Notes under the pieces: model-generated
Database searches by the model: none
What the model saw: only the letters and a program-made list of their open reading frames with translations
What the model was told of the DNA's origin: nothing
Shown here: piece by piece, positions 5,767 to 10,950 of the stretch
How positions within the stretch are numbered: position 1 is the stretch's first letter
How the letters are laid out: every line of letters starts with the position of its first letter
Source: an uncultured Solirubrobacteraceae bacterium
GTDB taxonomy: Bacteria > Actinomycetota > Thermoleophilia > Solirubrobacterales > Solirubrobacteraceae
Assembly (NCBI GenBank): GCA_955652215.1
Contig: CATPAX010000215.1
Coordinates: 1 to 10,950 of the forward strand
Length of the DNA stretch: 10,950 bases
Direction of reading: 5' to 3'
Made by a program: the position numbers and the translations under genes

Positions 5767-8256
5767 TTGTTGAGACGGCGACAATTCACGATTGTGGGCC
5801 TGGCCCTGGCCGTGTTCGGCCTGGCTGCGATTCCCAATGCGTCCGCCGCCGACTGCACGGTCACGGTCGTGCTCAACACGGGTCAGACCCTGTACTTCCA
5901 GCTGCCCGCCGGCGCTGCCGTGTCATCGCTGAATCTCCCGGCCGGGGTCCACACGGTCTCCGAGTCGTGCCCGAGCTCGAGCGACACCACCACGACCACG
6001 ACTACAACCACCTCCAGCGGCGGTCAGACCACGACAACCACCACGACGACGACCTCGTCCGGGACCACCACCTCGACGACCGCGACGGCGGCGACGAGCA
6101 CCACCCAGACGTCCACCACGCCCTCCCCGCCGGCGGCGATCGGACCGGGGGTCTCCCAAACGCCCTCGCATCAGACGGGCCACCGCAAGCACAAGCACAA
6201 GAAGCACAAGAAGCACAAGAAGCACAAGAAGCACAAGAAGAAGCCCCCGGCCAAGCCCCCATCCAACAACCACAATGGCGGGGTGCCATCGCCCTCGAAT
6301 CCCACGTACTCGTTCTCGCTCCCCGGCGCTCCTCCGATCGGCGTCCCGAACTTCTTCATCGACTCCTTCCGGATACCGCCCTTCCTGCTGCCGATCTACC
6401 AGGCCGCGGGCACGCAATACGAGGTGCCATGGCAGATCCTCGCGGCGATCAACGAAATCGAGAGCGATTACGGGCGCAACCTTTCGGTTTCGAGCGCGGG
6501 CGCGGTGGGCTGGATGCAGTTCCTGCCCTCGACCTGGCAGCGATATGCGGTCGCCGCCACAGGCAACGGCGTAGCCGATCCTTACAACCCCGTCGACGCG
6601 ATCTTCACAGCCGCCAAGTACCTGCACGCGGCTGGCGCCTCGAAGAACCTGGCCGGAGCGATCTTCGCCTATAACCATGCCGACTGGTATGTCCAGTCGG
6701 TTTTGCTCCGTGCCAAGCTGATCGGCGGCATCCCGAGTCGCCTGATCGGAGCCCTAGCCGGGCTGGTGGAGGGCCACTTCCCCATCGCCGCTCGCACGAA
6801 GTACGCCGACAACGCGGTCCAGAGGCTCGCAACCCACCGGGTGAAGGGCACGAATGCCGCGATCCCGATCGAATCCGATCCGAACAGCACAGGTGTTGCG
6901 CTGTTCGCCAAGCAAGGCTCACCGGTGATCGCGGTCAACGACGGCAAGGTGCTCGCAATCGGGAACAGCAAGAAGCTCGGCCTCTACCTCGAGCTCCAGG
7001 ACTCCACCGGCAACGTCTACACGTACGCGCAGCTCGGATCGATTCCAAAGCGTTACCCCGTCCCGACGCCGGTCAAGGTCAGCGCCGCGGAGATCGCACA
7101 GCAGATCGCCGTCCCGAGCGCACCGGCGCCGAAGCAGGCAGCGAGCGCCGGTGCCCAGCCCACCGCGGGGCCGCCCAGCCCAGGCAAGGCGAGCACGGAC
7201 TCGCACACCAAGCACTTCACGCTCCCGGTCACCAGCACGACCAATACCCAGCCGGCTTCGATCCCGCAACCGCTTGTGAAGGAGCGGCTGTTCGCCTACC
7301 CGAGCCGTCCCGCGTCTTATGCCGCGGGGGGTGAGCTCCAGATCAGGAGCTCCGCCCCGCAGATCACCAGCTTCAACGACTACTTCTCCGACGTCCTGCA
7401 CCTCGCGAAGAACCAATACACGCTTCAGACGCTCAAGGTCGGATCGGTCGTCGTCGCCGGGACGATCTTGGGGCGCATCGGCGCGGGCATCCCGACGGCG
7501 GCCTCGCATCTGTGGTTCATGATCAGGCCGGCCGGCAAGCACGCACCGTTCGTGGATCCCAAGCCGATCCTGGATGGCTGGAAGCTCCTCGAGGCGACGG
7601 CGGTCTACCGGGCGAACCGGGTCGATCCGTTCTTCGGCCCTGGCGCGAAGAACCCCAGCATCGGGCAGATCCTGCTGATGTCCAAGGAGCAGCTCGCGAG
7701 CCGGCTCCTGGCCGACCCACATGTGCGGATCTACGCATGCGGCCGGCGCGACATCCAGGCTGGCCTAATCGACCGGCGGGTGCTTGCGGTGGTCGAGTTC
7801 CTCTCGGCTTCGGCCCTCTACCCGACGGTCAGCGGACTGGAGTGCGGACATTCGCTGACCGCCTCCACCGGGGTCGACGCTGCGGGCGCGACCGGTGCCT
7901 CGGTCGACATCTCCGCGATCAACAAGATCGCGGTCCTCGGCCACCAGGGCCCCGGCTCGATCACCGACATCACGATTCGCCGGCTGCTCACCCTCCAAGG
8001 CGCGATGTCACCTGATGAGATCGTGTCGATGATGAGCTACAAGGGGCAGCCGAACACGCTGTCGCTGCCCGACCACGCCAACCGCATCCAGGTCGCGTTC
8101 ACGCCGCTGTTCGGCGAAAACAAGAAGCTCTCGTCGGAGATCACATCGATCCTTCGTCCCGCGCAGTGGATCCAGTTGATCAACCGGATCAACCAGATCC
8201 CCGAACCGATCGTCCCGGTCTCACCGAGCAAGTACGCGATCAAGGTCGGCGGATAA
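5767..8256 (+). CDS. Secreted SLT-type lytic transglycosylase with two degenerate peptidase-like regions
   Basis: Probable peptidoglycan-cleaving enzyme, 829 residues. A signal peptide at about 1-27 (basic LRRRQ, hydrophobic core, NASA before ADC) is followed by a small domain with C30 and C68. A Thr-rich linker spans 74-118 and a Lys/His repeat 139-159. The SLT domain (about 200-318) has the likely catalytic E232 in IESDYG, GAVGWMQFLPSTW at 245-257 and AYNHADWYV at 301-309, as in MltB/Slt-type enzymes, so it looks active. Residues about 370-426 resemble the first half of an M23 (LytM) fold, but H/D of the first motif are missing and YAHL reads YAQL (Q422). After about 120 Pro/Ala-rich residues the second half appears (about 556-606), with HLHF replaced by HLWF (W583). 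Residues about 655-780 look like an M15/DD-peptidase fold with D714 and H770 kept but the IHVGF-type histidine replaced by Q775. The start must be TTG 5767 or 5770; no ATG/GTG follows the upstream in-frame stop at 5716. Confidence 0.88.
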   Translation: MLRRRQFTIVGLALAVFGLAAIPNASAADCTVTVVLNTGQTLYFQLPAGAAVSSLNLPAGVHTVSESCPSSSDTTTTTTTTTSSGGQTTTTTTTTTSSGTTTSTTATAATSTTQTSTTPSPPAAIGPGVSQTPSHQTGHRKHKHKKHKKHKKHKKHKKKPPAKPPSNNHNGGVPSPSNPTYSFSLPGAPPIGVPNFFIDSFRIPPFLLPIYQAAGTQYEVPWQILAAINEIESDYGRNLSVSSAGAVGWMQFLPSTWQRYAVAATGNGVADPYNPVDAIFTAAKYLHAAGASKNLAGAIFAYNHADWYVQSVLLRAKLIGGIPSRLIGALAGLVEGHFPIAARTKYADNAVQRLATHRVKGTNAAIPIESDPNSTGVALFAKQGSPVIAVNDGKVLAIGNSKKLGLYLELQDSTGNVYTYAQLGSIPKRYPVPTPVKVSAAEIAQQIAVPSAPAPKQAASAGAQPTAGPPSPGKASTDSHTKHFTLPVTSTTNTQPASIPQPLVKERLFAYPSRPASYAAGGELQIRSSAPQITSFNDYFSDVLHLAKNQYTLQTLKVGSVVVAGTILGRIGAGIPTAASHLWFMIRPAGKHAPFVDPKPILDGWKLLEATAVYRANRVDPFFGPGAKNPSIGQILLMSKEQLASRLLADPHVRIYACGRRDIQAGLIDRRVLAVVEFLSASALYPTVSGLECGHSLTASTGVDAAGATGASVDISAINKIAVLGHQGPGSITDITIRRLLTLQGAMSPDEIVSMMSYKGQPNTLSLPDHANRIQVAFTPLFGENKKLSSEITSILRPAQWIQLINRINQIPEPIVPVSPSKYAIKVGG
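5986..6120 (+). repeat. Thr-codon-rich low-complexity tract
   Basis: About 45 codons (residues 74-118 of the transglycosylase), dominated by ACC/ACG/ACA with Ser, Ala and Gly. Several threonine codons are mixed, so selection probably acts on the protein composition rather than a simple DNA repeat expansion. A mucin-like extended linker or O-glycosylation target across the wall is likely, by analogy with actinobacterial secreted proteins. Confidence 0.8.
6193..6237 (+). repeat. Five tandem 9 bp units encoding Lys-His-Lys
   Basis: AAGCACAAG is repeated five times without a mismatch (starts 6193, 6202, 6211, 6220, 6229), flanked by further Lys/His codons from 6181 to 6243. Exact DNA identity with one codon per residue indicates slippage-type expansion. 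It gives a strongly basic, histidine-rich segment (residues 139-159) between the Thr-rich linker and the SLT domain. Confidence 0.9.
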
Positions 8257-8347
8257 GGGCACCCGGCCCGGTCCGATCCCGAGCTACTTTCGCTTTTCGC
8301 AGGTTGAGTTCCCGTGGCCACTCGGGCCGCCGGACGGGCGCTACCTG

Positions 8348-9130
8348 GTGCGCGCAGCGGCCCATCCGGCGCCCGGAGCCCCCGAGCACGTACTCGTGAT
8401 CTCCACGCTCGGCGCCCTCCCACGGCAATCCCGCCGAACGAACACTCAAGCTCAACGCGAGCCTGAGCCTACCTCCGTTCCCACCGGAAAGGCGACGATC
8501 GTCGCTGTCGGCTCTCCCTTCGCCGACGAAGAGGATGCGCGGGCCTGGCTTTCAAAGGCTGGGGAGGTCGAGCTCTCGGACGACCTCGTGGTGCTGGCCC
8601 GCGCGCTGCACGCGTACCGGCTGGCCAGTGCCGACCCGTATCTCCTCTCCGCCGGACGCCGTGACGCGCTGGTGGCGCGTATCGGCTTCGGCTTGGGCGA
8701 AGAGGTCGCGGATGGCCGCTGGACCGACGCCCGCGAGCTCCACCCCACCGATGGCAGGCGCAGCCGCATCGACCGGCTCGAGCCCCAGGCCCGCTTCGCC
8801 GCCATCCTCACCGGCCGCGACCGCGCCCTGGTGTGCGAGGAGCTCGCTCTACGGGCCCGCTTGGACTTCGACGAGGACCGCCCGCGCGAGGCTGCGCTCC
8901 AAGTCCTCGTGGCGCTCGACGCGGCGTTGTCCGAGCTCGCGGCAGACCCTGCAGCCGCGACCCTCCACGGCCGCCTCGATGAGCTTGGTGGCAGACGGAG
9001 CGCGACCGAGAAGGCGGCCCGCTCCGCGCTCGAGGGCTCACTCGGCGACGATGCCGTCGAGGATGTGAGTCAAACGCTCACGCGGATCGAGGCAGCGCTG
9101 CGCGCCCGTTCCGTGGCCCGCGGCAGTTAG
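8348..9130 (+). CDS. Conserved-looking hypothetical protein, N-terminus uncertain
   Basis: I do not recognise this protein. From the first ordinary start (GTG 8348) it has 260 residues: no signal peptide or membrane helix, a segment at about 50-90 (TIVAVGSPFADEEDARAWL) that could be a small alpha/beta unit, then Ala/Arg/Glu-rich helices to the C-terminus. There is no convincing Shine-Dalgarno at 8348. The frame is open back to 8180, and the stretch just before the GTG reads IPSYFRFSQVEFPWPLG then PPDGRYLV, which looks like real protein. Translation may therefore begin upstream, perhaps at ATC 8276, only 19 bp after the transglycosylase stop. It is followed 14 bp later by the membrane protein gene, so the three plus-strand genes could be one operon. 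Confidence 0.7.
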   Translation: MRAAAHPAPGAPEHVLVISTLGALPRQSRRTNTQAQREPEPTSVPTGKATIVAVGSPFADEEDARAWLSKAGEVELSDDLVVLARALHAYRLASADPYLLSAGRRDALVARIGFGLGEEVADGRWTDARELHPTDGRRSRIDRLEPQARFAAILTGRDRALVCEELALRARLDFDEDRPREAALQVLVALDAALSELAADPAAATLHGRLDELGGRRSATEKAARSALEGSLGDDAVEDVSQTLTRIEAALRARSVARGS

Positions 9131-9144
9131 GGTCCACCAGCGAG

Positions 9145-10899
9145 ATGTCGTTCCGGGCGACCAAAGTGGGCCGAGCGACGCCCGGAAAGGCATCGCTTGG
9201 GCCGGCACGCGACCGGCTCGCGCGGATCGCGGGCTATCACCCGCTGATCGCGATCGCCCTATATCTCGGCGCGTCGCTGTTGATCGAGCGTCGGGTTGTC
9301 GTGCACCTGGGCTCCGTCTGCGCATGCGACGGAACCTCAGATTCGACTCAGTACGTCTGGGCGCTGGTGTGGTTTCCGCACGCGATTCTCCACGGCCTGA
9401 ATCCGCTGTACTCGCATGCGATTTGGACGCCCGGCGGACTCAACCTCGCGGGCGCCACCGCCGTCCCCGCTGCTGTGATCGCCGCGTGGCCAATCACCGC
9501 CCTGGCCGGGCCGGTGGTGGCCTACAACGTGTTGAGCATCCTGGCGCCGGTGGCCGGCGCGTTCAGCGCCTATCGCCTGTGCCACTACGTCACTCGCTCG
9601 CCTTGGTCGTCCGTACTCGCCGGGTTCCTTTACGGGTTCTCGACCTACGAGTTCGCGACGATGCAGGAGCACCTGCATCTGGTCTTCACGTTCTGTCCGC
9701 CGCTCGCGGTGCTGCTCGTCCTCAAGCGGCTCGATCATGCGATCAGCGCGCGGCGCTTCATCGTCCTGATGGCTGTGGTCCTGAGCGTCCAGATGCTGCT
9801 CTCGACCGAGATCCTGTTCACGATGACCTGCCTGGGCGTGGTTGTCCTCGCAGCAGCGGCGACGGTCGGCTCGCGCAGCGAGCGCAGGGCGATCATCGAA
9901 CTTCTACCGGCGCTCGCCGGGGCGTATCTGGCGACGGCTGTGATCTGCTCCTGGTTCTTGTACGCCGCCGCGCGGGCCCCAGCCTTTGCCCAGGGATGGG
10001 GTACCAGGTTCCCCGCGGACGCGGTGAGCTTTTTCGTCCCCAGCGCGATCACCCGCCTCGGTGGATACTCGTTCCTGTCGGTCACCTCGGCGTTCCGGGG
10101 CAGTCTCACCGAGAGTGGAACGTACCTCGGGCTGCCACTGATCCTGATCGTCTCGATCTACTTGATCACCCGATGGCGGACCCGAGCGGCGAAGGTGATC
10201 GCAGCGTCGCTGGTCGTGTCGGTCGTGTGGTCACTTGGCGACAGCCTCTACATCGCCGGTCATCAGACCGTCGCGTTGCCGTGGTCGCTGCTCGACAGCC
10301 TCCCGCTGCTCGACCTGCTGATACCAGAGCGGATCGCGCTTTACACCGCGCTCGGGTGCGCGGTTGTGGCGGCGCTCTGGCTCTCCTCGAGCGAGGGGCC
10401 GACCTGGCGTCGGTGGGCCCTCGGGCTGCTAGCCGTCGGGTTCATCGTGCCGACCGCCGACGCGGCGACCCAGCACGGCCGCTTACCGGTGCTTGACGCA
10501 CCCTGGTCCACACCGGCGTTCTTCTCAAACGGCATTTACAAGCGCTACCTGCATCGTGACGAGATCGTGCTACCGCTTCCGTGGGGACGCTCTGGAAACG
10601 GGCTGCTCTGGCAGGCGCAGGCCGACATGTACTTCCGCCTTGCGAGCGGCTATTTCGGGCCGCCGCCACCGAGTTACTGGCGCGAGCAGCCGATCGCCTA
10701 CGAACTCAAGTTCAACTCTCCGCGGCCGGGCGCAGCGCAGGATCTTCGCCGGTTCCTCGCCGAGCATCAGGTCGCGGACGTCATCGTCCAGCAGTCGCGG
10801 GCTGGACCGTGGCCGGCGGTCCTGGCGCAGGCTGGCCTTCGCCGTGCGGTGGCAGCCGGCGGCGTGTTCGTCTACCACGTCCCCGCAGCCACCCCTTAG
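9145..10899 (+). CDS. Multi-pass membrane protein, GT-C glycosyltransferase-like
   Basis: The 584 residues comprise a short basic N-terminus (1-32), about 11-13 predicted membrane helices between residues 33 and 440, and a soluble C-terminal part of about 140 residues. The first external loop carries D62 and D66 in CDGTSDSTQ, followed by WALVWFPHAILHGLNPLYS and WTPGGLNLAG. This layout, with acidic residues in the first loop and a multi-helix core, is typical of GT-C-fold enzymes that use polyprenyl-phosphate sugars, and of related uncharacterised actinobacterial membrane proteins. No family-defining catalytic motif was verified, so a sugar-transferase role in envelope glycan assembly is inference. 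The ATG at 9145 begins 14 bp after the preceding gene; its Shine-Dalgarno is weak. The gene converges on the partial gene at the window end with a 15 bp gap. Confidence 0.75.
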   Translation: MSFRATKVGRATPGKASLGPARDRLARIAGYHPLIAIALYLGASLLIERRVVVHLGSVCACDGTSDSTQYVWALVWFPHAILHGLNPLYSHAIWTPGGLNLAGATAVPAAVIAAWPITALAGPVVAYNVLSILAPVAGAFSAYRLCHYVTRSPWSSVLAGFLYGFSTYEFATMQEHLHLVFTFCPPLAVLLVLKRLDHAISARRFIVLMAVVLSVQMLLSTEILFTMTCLGVVVLAAAATVGSRSERRAIIELLPALAGAYLATAVICSWFLYAAARAPAFAQGWGTRFPADAVSFFVPSAITRLGGYSFLSVTSAFRGSLTESGTYLGLPLILIVSIYLITRWRTRAAKVIAASLVVSVVWSLGDSLYIAGHQTVALPWSLLDSLPLLDLLIPERIALYTALGCAVVAALWLSSSEGPTWRRWALGLLAVGFIVPTADAATQHGRLPVLDAPWSTPAFFSNGIYKRYLHRDEIVLPLPWGRSGNGLLWQAQADMYFRLASGYFGPPPPSYWREQPIAYELKFNSPRPGAAQDLRRFLAEHQVADVIVQQSRAGPWPAVLAQAGLRRAVAAGGVFVYHVPAATP

Positions 10900-10914
10900 G
10901 AGCCTCCGACGCGT

Positions 10915-10950
10915 TCAGCGACCGTGGAAGTGCGGCGTGCGCTTCTGGAC
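10915..10950 (-). CDS. Enoyl-CoA hydratase/isomerase family protein, C-terminal fragment
   Basis: The minus strand from the window edge reads VQKRTPHFHGR then TGA (10917-10915). An ending of the form '-KR-P-F-GR' is typical of crotonase-superfamily enzymes acting on acyl-CoA in fatty acid degradation. Only 11 residues are visible, so the call depends on this tail alone; the frame and stop are clear. It is convergent with the membrane protein gene. Confidence 0.5.
   Translation of the reverse strand, partial: VQKRTPHFHGR

Noticed and set aside
5234..5773. 179-codon plus-strand frame across the divergent intergenic region
   Set aside because: It starts inside the minus-strand coiled-coil gene, runs over the likely promoter and Shine-Dalgarno of the transglycosylase, and has no recognisable protein features.
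6193..6237. CRISPR-like or mobile-element repeat
   Set aside because: The repeat unit is only 9 bp with no spacers, stays in frame and encodes Lys-His-Lys inside a secreted protein. It is a coding microsatellite.
9324..10496. 390-codon plus-strand frame overlapping the membrane protein gene
   Set aside because: It is a shifted frame of the membrane protein gene, rich in Arg/Pro/Asp, without hydrophobic segments or any known motif. The 584-residue frame has clear membrane helices and normal codon use.

Overview
This window is GC-rich bacterial DNA, densely packed with genes. It most likely comes from an actinobacterium, probably class Thermoleophilia (Solirubrobacterales or relatives). The signs are strong G/C bias at third codon positions, GTG and TTG starts, two genes without Shine-Dalgarno sites that look leaderless, the tilS-hpt-ftsH gene order, and several proteins (secreted transglycosylase, small coiled-coil protein, membrane protein) whose layout I associate with that class. 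The class placement is inference; no rRNA or tRNA gene is present to settle it.

Layout. (1) 1-237 (+) is the 3' end of a probable phosphoesterase/phospholipase C-type gene. (2) 4168-244 (-) is the operon tilS, hpt, ftsH: tRNA-Ile lysidine synthetase, hypoxanthine phosphoribosyltransferase and the membrane AAA+ zinc protease. A candidate promoter lies near 4350-4378, followed by a structured leader with a strong GC hairpin just before the tilS start. (3) 4423-5121 (+), divergent from tilS, is a DeoD-like nucleoside phosphorylase. (4) 5439-5113 (-) is a small coiled-coil, phasin-like protein whose 3' end overlaps the phosphorylase by 9 bp. (5) 5767-8256 (+) is a large secreted cell-wall protein with a promoter at 5660-5688. 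It has a signal peptide, a Thr-rich linker, a Lys/His repeat, an apparently intact SLT lytic transglycosylase domain, and two regions that look like peptidase folds lacking their metal ligands. (6) 8348-9130 (+) is an unknown protein whose reading frame looks coding well upstream of its first ordinary start codon. (7) 9145-10899 (+) is a multi-pass membrane protein of GT-C-like appearance. (8) 10950-10915 (-) is the last 11 codons plus stop of a probable enoyl-CoA hydratase/isomerase.

How the parts fit. tilS, hpt and ftsH form a widely conserved housekeeping cluster (tRNA decoding, purine salvage, membrane protein quality control). The divergent phosphorylase would release purine bases that Hpt converts back to nucleotides, so purine salvage occupies both sides of the 4169-4422 intergenic region. 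The second half concerns the envelope: a secreted wall enzyme followed on the same strand by an unknown gene and a membrane protein with short gaps. No mobile element, CRISPR array, RNA gene or phage gene was recognised. The most notable item is the multidomain transglycosylase with two degenerate peptidase-like regions; I see no clearly new multi-gene system.
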